Origin: Oryzomonas japonica
GTDB lineage: Bacteria; Desulfobacterota; Desulfuromonadia; Geobacterales; Pseudopelobacteraceae
Length of the DNA: 64,000 nt
NCBI RefSeq assembly: GCF_008802365.1
Contig: NZ_VZQZ01000005.1
Span: forward strand, 62,001 to 126,000
Reading direction: 5' to 3'
The notes below the pieces were generated by a model. It was not told the origin of the DNA, made no database searches, and worked only from the letters and a program-made list of their open reading frames with translations. A program made the position numbers and the translations under genes. Of the stretch, positions 1 to 8,239 are shown piece after piece. The number at the start of each line of letters is the position of its first letter. Position 1 is the first letter of the stretch.

Positions 1-60
1 GGGGACGACCTTTACCGTGACCTTCGTCGTTGAAGGGTAGCGGTCCTCAAAAACAACCGT

Positions 61-170
61 CCACGAAATGCACTCACAAAATCAGCATTAATTATAGATA
101 AAAGTCAGTATACCTTTGGGGCGAATGGTCGATTACCGGCATCGGTCTGATTTGTTCGCGCCTTTCGTGG
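61..170. repeat. Intergenic dyad repeat, CACGAA type
   Basis: The left arm at 61-84 begins CCACGAAATGCAC and the right arm at 147-170 ends CGCCTTTCGTGG; the two are imperfect reverse complements around a roughly 62-bp A+T-rich centre. The dyad lies downstream of the cbpA-like gene, whose stop is at 230. Similar arms recur at 5879-5995, and related CACAAAG arms at 26108, 47559 and 59833. Bases 1-60 hold no gene that I can support. Confidence 0.6.
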
Positions 171-229
171 ATCCAAAGCGGTTTTGGGTTGCTGACATTT
201 CCCGCTGTTCCTGCCGTTTGACCGTTGCC

Positions 230-1126
230 CTACAGCCCGTTTTCGGCCAATTTCTCCACCAGTCTTTTCTGCTCGGCGCTCAGGGACCCCGGTACCTGGA
301 TGGTGATCTTGACATAGAGATCACCCTTAGTGTTCGATCCCAGCGGTTTTACGCCGCACCCCTTCAGGCGGATCTTCGTACCGGCCTGAATGCCGGCCGG
401 CACCTTGATGCGCTTATCCCCCTCCAGGGTAGGCACATCCAGCGAAGTTCCCAGGCAGGCGGCGCTGAACGGTATGGAGCGCTCCACGAACAGATCGCCT
501 CCCTCGCGGGTAAAGACCGGATCAGCCAGCACGCGGATGATCAGGTAGAGGTCCCCCTGTGGCCCGCCGCCTTCCCCTTGCCCACCTTTGCCGGCAATAC
601 GGATCTTGCTGCCGTTTTCCACGCCGGCCGGGATCTTTACCTTGAGTTCCTCCCGCTTGCCGTTCCTGCGGAAGGCCACCAGCTTTTCGGCGCCCAGGGC
701 GGCATCGCGAAAACTGACGTCGGTCTCCATCTCATGGTCAGCACCCTGTTGGGGCGCCGCCCGGAAGCCGTTCCGTCCGCCGCGGCCAAAGGCACCACCG
801 AACAGGCGCGAGAAGATGTCCTCGCCGCCTCCCGCCCCCATATCCTTGTAGGCGTTGCCAAAGTCGAAACCGCGGAAGATGTCCTCCTGGCTGTACTGCC
901 GGTGGAACCCGCTTGAGCCGAAGGTGTCGTACTCTTCCTTTTTCTTGGCATCGGAGAGCACGGCATAGGCCTCATTGATCTCCTTGAATTTATCCTCGGA
1001 CGCCTTGTCCCCCGGGTTGCGGTCGGGGTGGTACTTGACCGCCAGCTTGCGGAAGGCCTTCTTGATCTCATCCGGGGTGGCGTTCTTATCGACTCCCAGC
1101 GCTTTGTAATAATCCGTCTGTGCCAT
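230..1126 (-). CDS. cbpA: DnaJ-family co-chaperone, CbpA-like (class II J protein)
   Basis: Predicted 298-residue J-domain protein that would stimulate DnaK ATPase and present clients in the cytoplasm. The J domain covers about residues 1-68 with the HPD motif at 33-35. A Gly/Phe-rich linker (about 70-125) follows, then two beta-sandwich substrate-binding domains of the DnaJ C-terminal type. No CxxCxGxG zinc-finger repeats are present, which separates it from true DnaJ and fits CbpA/DnaJ class II. I chose the ATG at 1126 (MAQTDYY), four codons inside a longer reading frame that begins at 1138; both are possible. A good promoter lies upstream at 1164-1192. It is transcribed alone, away from the next gene. 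The family assignment is firm; the exact symbol is less so. Confidence 0.9.
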   Translation of the reverse strand: MAQTDYYKALGVDKNATPDEIKKAFRKLAVKYHPDRNPGDKASEDKFKEINEAYAVLSDAKKKEEYDTFGSSGFHRQYSQEDIFRGFDFGNAYKDMGAGGGEDIFSRLFGGAFGRGGRNGFRAAPQQGADHEMETDVSFRDAALGAEKLVAFRRNGKREELKVKIPAGVENGSKIRIAGKGGQGEGGGPQGDLYLIIRVLADPVFTREGGDLFVERSIPFSAACLGTSLDVPTLEGDKRIKVPAGIQAGTKIRLKGCGVKPLGSNTKGDLYVKITIQVPGSLSAEQKRLVEKLAENGL

Positions 1127-1163
1127 GGTTGTTTCCATCCTTTATCGTGCATCGTCTCAGCAA

Positions 1164-1192
1164 AATGTAATTGCTGGACGCCCTTCTGTCAA
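1164..1192 (-). promoter_or_regulatory. Sigma-70-type promoter of the cbpA-like gene
   Basis: Reading the minus strand, TTGACA (1192-1187) is followed after 17 bp by TACATT (1169-1164). The start codon at 1126 lies about 38 bp downstream of the -10. A perfect -35 with optimal spacing makes this convincing. It has no recognisable heat-shock (sigma-32) consensus. Confidence 0.65.
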
Positions 1193-1250
1193 TGAATCCC
1201 TTTGGGACCGCCCCAACATTTTCCCACCAGCCCCGGAAAAGTTCACGCAC

Positions 1251-1268
1251 TCTTAACCGGATCTTAAC
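1251..1268 (+). promoter_or_regulatory. Possible Pho box upstream of the phosphoesterase gene
   Basis: A perfect direct repeat, TCTTAAC-CGGA-TCTTAAC, has the 7-4-7 geometry (11-bp period) of a PhoB box. It lies 120 bp upstream of a phosphoesterase start, with a -10-like TACTAA at 1291-1296. The half-site matches the E. coli CTGTCAT consensus only loosely, so the regulator is inferred from geometry and context. Confidence 0.4.
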
Positions 1269-1387
1269 GCCAACAGCTGAGATTGTCTGGTACTAAATCC
1301 GTCGGAGCGTCACTGCGCAACTGCACTTCCCGGAGGCTTTGGACGGCAGTTCACAACCTAATACCAGATGAAGGAGGAAACGTACGC

Positions 1388-3247
1388 ATGTCACAGAACG
1401 ACGACAAGAACGATGGTCTCGAACCAGGTGCGACAAAGGGTATCGACCGGCGCGAGTTCATAAAGCGCACCGCAGCCGGCGCCGGTGCCGTCGCGGTGGG
1501 TATGGTCATGGGAGGCTGCGGGACATCGTCGTCTGCTGCCACGACCAGTTCGATTGCAGCCGTAGTGCCGTCCAAGACCGCATGGAAATTCGCCGTCATG
1601 AACGACACCCAATGGACCCAGACCGATGACGGCTACAACCCCAACGGCACGCCAGTGGACATCATTGCCAAGCTGAACCAGGAGTTTATCAACAAGGGTG
1701 TCAAGTTTGTGGTGCAGACCGGTGACCTGACGGAAAAGGCAAGTTCGACCGGTACCACCACCGCCACCAAGACGGTCAACGGCACGACCACGACCTACAC
1801 CTACTCGAACACCGCTGCCGAGGACATGCGGGCGGTCTTTGCCCAGACCCTGTACAACGCCGGGATCGGTTTTTTCCCCCTGCGCGGCAACCACGACAGT
1901 GCGACAACCACGGCTACCGAGTTCCAACGTGCCTTTCCCCAGACCCAGAACGGCCAGATGAACACAACGCCGGCGGATGTCTTAAGCCTCACCAACCCCG
2001 ATGCCGACCTCCAGCCCTCCCCAGCCAAGAGCGGCTCCGCCTTCACCCTTGGCTCCAACTTCAGCAGCCCCAGTACCGATGTGAATAACCTGAAGGGCCT
2101 GTCCTACTCATTCGACTACAACAACGTGCGCTTCGTGCTGCTCGACCAGTTTAATCCGTCCAACAATCTTAACGCCGACGGCACGGCCTATGCCCTCGGC
2201 ACGACCATCGCCGCGCAGCAGAGTTGGATCGATACCACCCTGGCCGGCAAGCCCACCGGCGGCCACGCCTTTGTCTTCAGTCACAAGGGGATGATCACCC
2301 AGGACCATACGGATGTGCTCTTCGGTAACGATCCGTCGGCCGCCAGTTCCCCGGGTCTGGACACCTTCATCACCAGCCTGAAGAACAACAACGTCGGGTA
2401 TCACTTCTGCGGCCACGACCACATGTACGACCGCAGCCTGGTGGCGACCTCAGACGGCACGACCGCCAAGGTGATGCAGATCGTGGGCGCCTCCAACAGC
2501 AGCAAGTTCTACTATCCCGCCAATCCCTCCAACGACGTGACCTACAGTGGCGGCAAGCGCCAGACCCTTGCCAAACAGGAACTGAACACTATTGGCTATT
2601 GCCTCGTGACCGTTGACGGGTCGCACGTGACGGTGGACTACTACTCCGCTCCCGCCTATCCCTCGCCGGTCAACGGCGGGGTGATCGCCACCGTGCCGAC
2701 CCTCACCTTCACCAAGCGGGAGACCTTCGGGTACAGCCTGAACGGCACCCAGTTCGTGGTGGCGGCCGGTTCCGCCTATACCACGGTACAGAATACGAGC
2801 ACGGCCGGCAGCGGTACGGTCGCCAAGGTTCTGGCCGGGTCAAACGGCTATACGGTGACCGATCCGTCGGGACGCTTTTTCAGCGCCACGGTCAACACCG
2901 GCTGGTATGCAGCCAATGCCACCGCCAGCGACATCCTGCTGCTGCGGGGCATGTCGGCCTCCTTGGGGAGCACCCAGACCGATATCTTTGCCCTCTCCCT
3001 GACCTACGACAAGACCAAGGTGACCGACGCCCAGATCCAGGCCGGCTCTTTCGCCATGGCTACGCCGGACGACAACGGCAACTGGACCAACGCCGCGAAT
3101 AGCAGCACGGGCGGCACGAAGAAATTCGTGCTCGGTCCCTGGAAATCCAGTTACACCTTGGGCACCTATGGTGTGGATACGGCCAGCGGCACGGTTTGGG
3201 CGGTCGTCAACTACAACGGCTACTTTGCCGCCGTGGCCGGCGTCTAG
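1388..3247 (+). CDS. Tat-exported metallophosphoesterase (calcineurin-like fold)
   Basis: A 619-residue phosphoesterase predicted to act outside the cytoplasm. The N-terminus has a twin-arginine signal (DRREFIKRT) and a hydrophobic stretch ending MGGC, which could also be a lipobox. The metallophosphatase motifs appear in order: NDTQ near residue 75 (first metal aspartate, with Gln where many members have His), QTGDLTE, RGNHDS, FSHKG and CGHDHMYDR. The last third, about residues 430-619, is a Thr/Ser/Asn-rich beta-type extension of unknown role. The ATG at 1388 follows a strong AAGGAGG site and puts the Tat motif at the right depth. A tatA gene follows 18 bp later. The substrate (phosphomonoester, diester or nucleotide) cannot be told from sequence. 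Confidence 0.88.
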   Translation: MSQNDDKNDGLEPGATKGIDRREFIKRTAAGAGAVAVGMVMGGCGTSSSAATTSSIAAVVPSKTAWKFAVMNDTQWTQTDDGYNPNGTPVDIIAKLNQEFINKGVKFVVQTGDLTEKASSTGTTTATKTVNGTTTTYTYSNTAAEDMRAVFAQTLYNAGIGFFPLRGNHDSATTTATEFQRAFPQTQNGQMNTTPADVLSLTNPDADLQPSPAKSGSAFTLGSNFSSPSTDVNNLKGLSYSFDYNNVRFVLLDQFNPSNNLNADGTAYALGTTIAAQQSWIDTTLAGKPTGGHAFVFSHKGMITQDHTDVLFGNDPSAASSPGLDTFITSLKNNNVGYHFCGHDHMYDRSLVATSDGTTAKVMQIVGASNSSKFYYPANPSNDVTYSGGKRQTLAKQELNTIGYCLVTVDGSHVTVDYYSAPAYPSPVNGGVIATVPTLTFTKRETFGYSLNGTQFVVAAGSAYTTVQNTSTAGSGTVAKVLAGSNGYTVTDPSGRFFSATVNTGWYAANATASDILLLRGMSASLGSTQTDIFALSLTYDKTKVTDAQIQAGSFAMATPDDNGNWTNAANSSTGGTKKFVLGPWKSSYTLGTYGVDTASGTVWAVVNYNGYFAAVAGV

Positions 3248-3265
3248 GCCGCGGAAAGGGATACC

Positions 3266-3436
3266 ATGTTCGGATTCGGCGTACCGGAACTGCTCATCGT
3301 CCTCGCCATCGTCGTGGTGGTCTTCGGGGCCAGCCGCCTGCCGGAGATCGGCGGTGCCCTGGGCAAGACCATCCGCAATTTCAAAAAGGCATCAGAAGGT
3401 AGGGACGAGATCGAGATCAAGGCGAAAGAAGCATAG
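3266..3436 (+). CDS. tatA: Twin-arginine translocase subunit TatA/TatE
   Basis: A 56-residue protein with the TatA layout: a short periplasmic N-terminus (MFGFGVPEL), one membrane helix (about residues 6-21), the hinge [10 protein letters not shown], an amphipathic helix and a charged tail. TatA forms the translocation element that carries folded RR-signal proteins across the inner membrane. It begins 18 bp after the stop of the Tat-dependent phosphoesterase and ends at a strong terminator, so the two form a tight transcription unit. No tatB or tatC is nearby, so this is probably an accessory copy working with a core Tat system elsewhere. The spacing suggests dedicated supply for its neighbour, which is inference. 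Confidence 0.9.
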   Translation: MFGFGVPELLIVLAIVVVVFGASRLPEIGGALGKTIRNFKKASEGRDEIEIKAKEA

Positions 3437-3459
3437 CAATCTCCACCGGCTTCAAGGGC

Positions 3460-3496
3460 AAAGGCCCGCACATGGTCATCATGTGTGGGCCTTTTT
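3460..3496 (+). terminator. Rho-independent terminator after tatA
   Basis: A stem AAAGGCCCGCACATG with loop GTCAT pairs with CATGTGTGGGCC and ends in a T run. It lies 24 bp past the tatA stop and closes the phosphoesterase-tatA unit. Confidence 0.85.
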
Positions 3497-3625
3497 CAAT
3501 GGGATGCGCTGACCCCTGTATGTTTATGTTGGCTGAATCAGCCGCTAAAGGCTCGGCGAAGGGGGCGACCTGTGAGCTTAATTTTATGTTTGACGTAAAA
3601 CGTAAAACGGACTACATTGATTACC

Positions 3626-3904
3626 ATGATCCGGTCATTCGCCTGCAAGCATACCGAGAAATTCTATCATGGCGAACACGTCCCGCGTTTTCAGACTTTT
3701 GCCCAACAGGCTGAAAAAAGGTTACAAATTCTTGAAAGCGCCACCTGCGTAGAAGATTTGATGAACCTGCCGAGCAACCGCTTCGAGGCTTTGGGTGGAG
3801 ATCGGAAGGGCCGGCAAAGCATACGCATCAACCAGCAATGGCGAATATGTTTTGAGTGGCGGGAGGATGGTCCGTACAACGTCGAGATTGTCGATTATCA
3901 TTGA
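3626..3904 (+). CDS. higB: HigB-type toxin (RelE/ParE superfamily)
   Basis: A 92-residue protein with the HigB pattern: the opening MIRSFACKHTEKFY, a central helix pair, the block GDRKGRQSIRINQQWRICF and the end VEIVDYH. HigB toxins are ribosome-associated mRNA endonucleases (established for the family) and are held inactive by HigA. I chose the ATG at 3626 because family members begin M-I-(K/R)-S-F; a second ATG at 3617 adds only MIT. The antitoxin gene starts 14 bp after the stop, giving the toxin-first order typical of higBA. The upstream stretch 3497-3625 is relatively A+T-rich, as is common for such modules. Confidence 0.9.
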   Translation: MIRSFACKHTEKFYHGEHVPRFQTFAQQAEKRLQILESATCVEDLMNLPSNRFEALGGDRKGRQSIRINQQWRICFEWREDGPYNVEIVDYH

Positions 3905-3918
3905 AAGGGAAAATCTCT

Positions 3919-4215
3919 ATGAATGCCATGCGCCCCATACACCCCGGCGAAATCCTCAAGGATGAACTTGCCGAGATCGACATGACGGCCAACGCCTTTG
4001 CGCACGCCCTACATGTGCCTGCAAACCGGATTACGGCCATCCTGAACGGTACCCGCTCCATCACCGCCGACACCGCGCTGCGCATCTCCCGGTATTTCGG
4101 GACAACGCCGGAATTTTGGCTGAACCTCCAGACCGCATACGACCTGAAGGTTGCCCGGCAGGCCGTTGGCGGCAAGATTGAGCTGCACGTAACCCCGATG
4201 AAGCAGGCGGCGTGA
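3919..4215 (+). CDS. higA: HigA-type antitoxin (XRE-family helix-turn-helix)
   Basis: A 98-residue antitoxin with the HigA signature HPGEILKDELAE, an XRE helix-turn-helix around residues 20-65 (ANRITAILNGTRSITADTA) and the motif FGTTPEFWLNLQ. It should bind HigB and repress the higBA promoter. The ATG at 3919 follows GAAAGGGA. A longer in-frame start at 3856 would run into higB and has no ribosome site. Both motifs are clear. It is probably cotranscribed with the toxin, and no separate promoter is visible. Confidence 0.92.
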   Translation: MNAMRPIHPGEILKDELAEIDMTANAFAHALHVPANRITAILNGTRSITADTALRISRYFGTTPEFWLNLQTAYDLKVARQAVGGKIELHVTPMKQAA

Positions 4216-4247
4216 GGTATTCCCGGAACTCCGGCGTTCACGATTAA

Positions 4248-4262
4248 AATAGGGAGTGTCCC
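4248..4262. repeat. Small hairpin downstream of higA
   Basis: AGGGA-GTG-TCCCT forms a short palindrome set in A+T-rich sequence between higA and the convergent nuclease gene. There is no T run, so it is a weak terminator at best. Confidence 0.3.
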
Positions 4263-4357
4263 TAATTAAGTCCATATAAAGCTTCTTGGCTACTTAAATA
4301 CCTATTGGGCTGATAATTATGGGTGTGTTGGTGTCTTGTGTAGACGTGGCACCATCA

Positions 4358-5554
4358 TTATTCCCCCGTCTCCGTTTTCTCGACTTCTGCTTTGTTATTT
4401 CTTTCCCTCTTGAAATTCCCATCATCCTGACACCACGCCAAGGCATCAAAGATGACCTCCGACAGACGCATGATACTTTCCGGCTTATCCAGAACAATAC
4501 TGTTGCCGCCTGTCCCAAGCACAAGCCCTCTCTTGGCGATTCCTGTCTTGTGCAATTCAGTCAACTCAATGGGAAAATACGCCAGCGGCTTGGCGCGGTC
4601 GCCCACATAGCGTACAATCCAACGGTTGACCTTGCCCTGATATAATACGGTGTAGTATGACTCCGTATCTTTTCCAACAACTTCGTCTGGGTTGACCACG
4701 CCGTTCAACATGTCTTTCAAAATTGACAATAATTTCAACTCGGCAGCGGTTGTAATGATTCTGGGGTTGCTTGGATCGGCAACGCTCTCCTGGGAATCCT
4801 CGGGGACTGGTGCTAGTTCCGGTGCGGTATTGAATGGTACAGGGGGCGCGGAAAGTCCGGTAACGACCATTTTGCTGATGGCATCGGCAACTGCTCGCTT
4901 GATCAAGGGGGTTATGGTGTCCAGTACCCTTGGGGTGAGCTTTGCGACGAGTTTTGCGCGGTTGGCCACGAAGCGGACGAATTCCTGATCCACATCGCGT
5001 AGGCAGCTTTCAATTACTTCCTGGAACTGTTCCTGGTAGACTCTTTCTTCGGCAAAGGTTCGCAGTTGATCGGGCCGGAAACACCCATAACGGAATTGGG
5101 CAAGTTGCTCCATATCTGATTCTGACAAAGCATCAAAATTTACTTTCAGGAATGGGCTTTCATCCATCACGTTGGGTAGTTTCAAATCAGTGAAGAAGCG
5201 CCATTCACGGCCATTAGTGATCGCAGCGACGGAGACACCGGGGGTGGAGTTGAAGTAACGGGCGAGTTGTCCGGCATGGTTGGTCAGTTTTTCATTGAAT
5301 GACTTGGCTTCGACAAACATGACCGGATTGCCGTCGGAGAAGAGAGCATAATCTACTCGTTCATTGGCCTTTACTCCCGGCAGGTTTGCACCGTATTCGG
5401 CTTTCACTTTTTGTGGGTCAAAAGGACTGAAGTCGAGGATGTTGAGGAAGGGGAGTATCAAGGCCTGCTTGGTGGTCTCCTCAGTCGAGCAGTGGTGGCC
5501 AACTGTCTTAATGTGCTCCACATGGGCCAACAGTTTTTCCTTAAACTCTTGCAT
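4358..5554 (-). CDS. Restriction-endonuclease-like protein with HsdR N-terminal-type nuclease domain
   Basis: A 398-residue protein whose first 170 residues resemble the HsdR_N domain of type I restriction subunits. The probable PD-(D/E)xK core is ERVDYALF (Asp) followed by MFVEAKS (Glu-x-Lys). The middle is helical and charged. The last 90 residues (from about TTAAELKLL) form a second small domain with the stretch YYTVLYQGKVNRWIVRYVG. There are no helicase motifs, and no methylase or specificity gene is adjacent, so it is not a complete type I system. The ATG at 5554 has a strong GGAGGGGG site; upstream in-frame starts do not. It converges with the HigBA pair. A solitary nuclease, possibly defensive, is the best reading. 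Confidence 0.7.
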   Translation of the reverse strand: MQEFKEKLLAHVEHIKTVGHHCSTEETTKQALILPFLNILDFSPFDPQKVKAEYGANLPGVKANERVDYALFSDGNPVMFVEAKSFNEKLTNHAGQLARYFNSTPGVSVAAITNGREWRFFTDLKLPNVMDESPFLKVNFDALSESDMEQLAQFRYGCFRPDQLRTFAEERVYQEQFQEVIESCLRDVDQEFVRFVANRAKLVAKLTPRVLDTITPLIKRAVADAISKMVVTGLSAPPVPFNTAPELAPVPEDSQESVADPSNPRIITTAAELKLLSILKDMLNGVVNPDEVVGKDTESYYTVLYQGKVNRWIVRYVGDRAKPLAYFPIELTELHKTGIAKRGLVLGTGGNSIVLDKPESIMRLSEVIFDALAWCQDDGNFKRERNNKAEVEKTETGE

Positions 5555-5878
5555 GATCCCCCTCCGTTGATTGGAATTCATAGGCTGGCGTTTCAGAAAA
5601 ACTTTATCTGTTACTACTCGTCGCTTTGTTTTATAAATCATCCTTATTAAAGTGAATCCTTTTCTACTCCCCAAAGACACAAATTTCAATCGCAAAATCA
5701 ACATGTTAAAACAATTAACACTCTTCTGGAAATGTTAAAAAAATTACCACTTTTCGTCCCTCTCCCAAGCCACTCGTTATCATACAATAAAGCCCCCCGA
5801 AGACCTTGGGAAGCCCCACTATGTGTCATTTTGATCCACTGCCTTCTGCGAAAGAGCCGAACCCCAAACGGCATCTGT
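5555..5878. other. Gene-free spacer upstream of the HsdR_N-like gene
   Basis: This A+T-rich stretch should hold the promoter of the minus-strand nuclease gene. I see several TATAAA/TTAATAA-like boxes near 5620-5650 but no convincing -35/-10 pair. It continues into the dyad repeat at 5879. No coding sequence with a ribosome site was found on either strand. Confidence 0.4.
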
Positions 5879-5995
5879 CCACGAAATACACGAACGAAAA
5901 CAAATAACCGGGGCGGATACAGAAAGCTGACCATTCATCCGAAAGGCAAGCCGCTTTTGCCCATAATCAACAGGCTTTGTTCGTGCTTTTCGTGG
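5879..5995. repeat. Intergenic dyad repeat, CACGAA type (second copy)
   Basis: The left arm at 5879-5899 (CCACGAAATACACGAACG) pairs with the right arm at 5976-5995 (TTCGTGCTTTTCGTGG). It is the same design as 61-170. The sequence from 5996 to 6148 is G+C-rich on the plus strand, with no gene I can support. Confidence 0.65.
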
Positions 5996-6148
5996 GCCAA
6001 CACGGTTTCAAGTTTTTCTTGAGGCTGGCTACCACCCCTGGCCCCACCTGAATCAGGAGGGGAGAAAACGCCCGACTTCTTCCCCTTCCTTGATAAGGAG
6101 GACTCTCTGGGGCCTAAAGGAGGCAGGGGGGGATCCACCTTTTCCCGC

Positions 6149-6177
6149 TTGACAATCACAATTAATATAACTAACAT
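6149..6177 (+). promoter_or_regulatory. Sigma-70-type promoter of marR-hemG
   Basis: TTGACA at 6149-6154, a 17-bp spacer and TAACAT at 6172-6177 lie 45 bp upstream of the marR start. The -10 is buried in a palindrome (6169-6183), which suggests repression at this promoter. Confidence 0.6.
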
Positions 6178-6198
6178 TTAGTTATCCGAACAGTTCGG
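6169..6198. promoter_or_regulatory. Two adjacent palindromes, candidate MarR operator
   Basis: AACTAA-CAT-TTAGTT (6169-6183) overlaps the -10, and CCGAA-CAG-TTCGG (6186-6198) follows three bases later. Both are perfect palindromes with 3-bp centres. MarR-family dimers usually bind such sites in their own promoters, so autoregulation is the natural inference. Confidence 0.5.
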
Positions 6199-6221
6199 AA
6201 AACTATTTTAAGAGACGGATC

Positions 6222-6650
6222 ATGGAACAGATCGAACGGATAGCCCAGCTCTACCCGGTCATCATGCGGGTTATGGGGAGGATCAGGAGCATCGTCCACG
6301 AGGGGATGGACCTGACCTACAACCAGTACAAGATGCTGCTGACCATCTACGACAAGGGCAACTGCACCCTGAACGTACTGGCCAAGGAACTCCAGATCGC
6401 CATGAGCTCGGCCAGCGAGATGGTGGACCGGCTGGTCAACCTGGGGTTCGTGTACCGGACCGTGGACGAGGACAACCGCCGCCAGGTGATGATCTACACC
6501 ACGGAAAAGGGCGAGGAACTGATCCGGGAATTGCGCCGGGGGATCGTGGAGAATTATCGTACCTTACTGGACCGGCTGCCGCCTCGGGATCAGGAGCGGC
6601 TGGTGGTCGCCTTTGAAAACCTGGCGGAGATTCTCGGCAAGCTGGAATAG
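6222..6650 (+). CDS. MarR-family transcriptional regulator
   Basis: A 142-residue winged-helix regulator. Helices 2-4 and the recognition region are visible at about residues 25-75 (NQYKMLLTIYDKGNC, then IAMSSASEMVDRLVNLG). The wing follows (EDNRRQVMIYTTEKGEEL), and a C-terminal dimerisation helix ends the protein. Such proteins repress small operons and release DNA on binding a phenolic ligand or on oxidation; the ligand here is unknown. The promoter carries two palindromes overlapping its -10, which points to autoregulation. hemG starts 38 bp downstream in the same direction, so control of haem synthesis or of an oxidative signal is plausible. The ribosome site before the ATG is weak. Confidence 0.88.
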   Translation: MEQIERIAQLYPVIMRVMGRIRSIVHEGMDLTYNQYKMLLTIYDKGNCTLNVLAKELQIAMSSASEMVDRLVNLGFVYRTVDEDNRRQVMIYTTEKGEELIRELRRGIVENYRTLLDRLPPRDQERLVVAFENLAEILGKLE

Positions 6651-6687
6651 GGCAGGTACCGACTTTGACGGTAAGAAGGAGGCAGTG

Positions 6688-8094
6688 ATGAAAAAGGTGA
6701 TCGTGATAGGCGGCGGCATTTCGGGGCTGGCGACGGCCTGGTTGCTGCGGGACAAGGCGCGCACGGCGGGGGTGGAACTGGACCTGGCCCTGCTGGAGAA
6801 GGAGGAGCGGGTCGGCGGCAAGATCTGGAGCATCAAGGCAGACGGCTATACCTGCGAATGGGGTCCCAACGGCTTTCTCGACAGCAAGCCCCAGACCCTG
6901 GAGCTCTGCTCGGCCATCGGCGTCAACGACAGCTTGCACCGCAGCAACGACAACGCCCGCAAGCGCTTCATCTTCTCCGGCGGCGAACTGCACCAACTGC
7001 CGGAGAACGGCGCATCCTTCCTGAAGAGCCGTCTGATCTCCTGGCCCGGCAAGCTGCGCCTGGCCCTGGAGCCGACGCCGTTCATCGCCAAGGCCCCCCA
7101 GGGGGTGGACGAGACCCTGGCCGCCTTCGGCCGCCGCAGACTGGGCAAGGAGGCGTTGGACAAGCTGATCGCCCCCATGGTGTCGGGTATCTTTGCCGGC
7201 GACCCGGAAACCATGTCGCTCGTCTCCTGCTTTCCGCGCATTGCGGAACTGGAGCGGGAGTATGGCGGGCTGGTCCGGGCCATGATCATGCTGGCCAGGA
7301 AGAAGAAAAAGGAGCGTGCCGAGGGCAAGGCGGTCTCCAGCGCCGCCGGCCCGGGTGGCGTCCTGACCTCGTTCCGCGAAGGCATCCAGTACCTGACCGA
7401 CGCCCTGTCCGCATCCCTGGGGGACATCGTCAAACCGGCCAGCCCGGTGGCGGCCGTGGAGAAGGGGCAAAGCGTCCCCTACCGCGTGCGCTGCGCCGAC
7501 GGCAGCGAACGGGAGGCGGATGTGGTCATCGTCGCCGCTCCCGCCTTTGCCGCGGCCGAGATGCTCACCGGCCTGGATGTGGGGCTTTCCGGCGTGTTGC
7601 GCCAGATCCCCTACGCCACCATGACGGTGATCTGCTTCGGCTACGAGCGCGACCGTATCGCTCATCCCCTGGACGGCTTCGGCTACCTGGTCCCCAAGAA
7701 GGAAGGGCGCAGCATCCTGGGCACCCTGTGGGATTCCAGCATGTTCGAGAACCGCGCGCCGGAAGGCAAGGTGCTCCTGCGCAGCATGATGGGCGGGGCC
7801 TGTTTCCCGGAGTATGTCAAACTGAGCGACGACGAGGTGACGGCGCGGGTCAAGCGGGACCTCAAGGATACGATGGGGATCGACGTCGATCCGTCGTTCG
7901 TGCGGATCTTCCGTCACGAACAGGCCATCCCCCAGTACACGGCGGGGCACGGCAAACGCCTGGAGGCGTTGGGGGCGGGACTATCGGCCCATCCCGGCCT
8001 GATCCTGACCGGCAACTCCTACCGGGGCATCGGCCTCAACGACTGCGTGGCCGCAGCCCAGCGGGCCTCGGACGAGGCGCTGGGACTGTTGTAG
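6688..8094 (+). CDS. hemG: Protoporphyrinogen oxidase, FAD-dependent (HemY type)
   Basis: A 468-residue FAD flavoprotein that oxidises protoporphyrinogen IX (or coproporphyrinogen III) to the porphyrin in haem synthesis. The N-terminal dinucleotide fold is clear (VIVIGGGISGLATAWLL, then LLEKEERVGGKI). The substrate motif GPNGFLDSKP lies near residue 60, and the C-terminal FAD motif NSYRGIGLNDCV near 445. The length suits the family. The ATG at 6688 follows AAGGAGG. It is encoded just after a MarR gene and probably shares its promoter. Whether it uses the protoporphyrin- or coproporphyrin-dependent route cannot be decided from this protein alone. Confidence 0.9.
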   Translation: MKKVIVIGGGISGLATAWLLRDKARTAGVELDLALLEKEERVGGKIWSIKADGYTCEWGPNGFLDSKPQTLELCSAIGVNDSLHRSNDNARKRFIFSGGELHQLPENGASFLKSRLISWPGKLRLALEPTPFIAKAPQGVDETLAAFGRRRLGKEALDKLIAPMVSGIFAGDPETMSLVSCFPRIAELEREYGGLVRAMIMLARKKKKERAEGKAVSSAAGPGGVLTSFREGIQYLTDALSASLGDIVKPASPVAAVEKGQSVPYRVRCADGSEREADVVIVAAPAFAAAEMLTGLDVGLSGVLRQIPYATMTVICFGYERDRIAHPLDGFGYLVPKKEGRSILGTLWDSSMFENRAPEGKVLLRSMMGGACFPEYVKLSDDEVTARVKRDLKDTMGIDVDPSFVRIFRHEQAIPQYTAGHGKRLEALGAGLSAHPGLILTGNSYRGIGLNDCVAAAQRASDEALGLL

Positions 8095-8204
8095 ATCACT
8101 GCCGCCACGGCACGGGAAAAGGATTTTCTCCGAGCGTTTGTGGATGGGCCGCCATGGTGTTCCATTACCGGGCCGCCTTTCCCGCGAAAATATCGTACCG
8201 CTCC

Positions 8205-8233
8205 TTGACAGCCCGGCCTCTCCGGCGTAATTT
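8205..8233 (+). promoter_or_regulatory. Strong sigma-70-type promoter of the 8240-8353 RNA
   Basis: TTGACA (8205-8210), a 17-bp spacer and TAATTT (8228-8233) put the transcription start near 8240. That is more than 200 bp from the glgC start codon, with a terminator in between. Confidence 0.7.
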
Positions 8234-8239
8234 GTGGGC

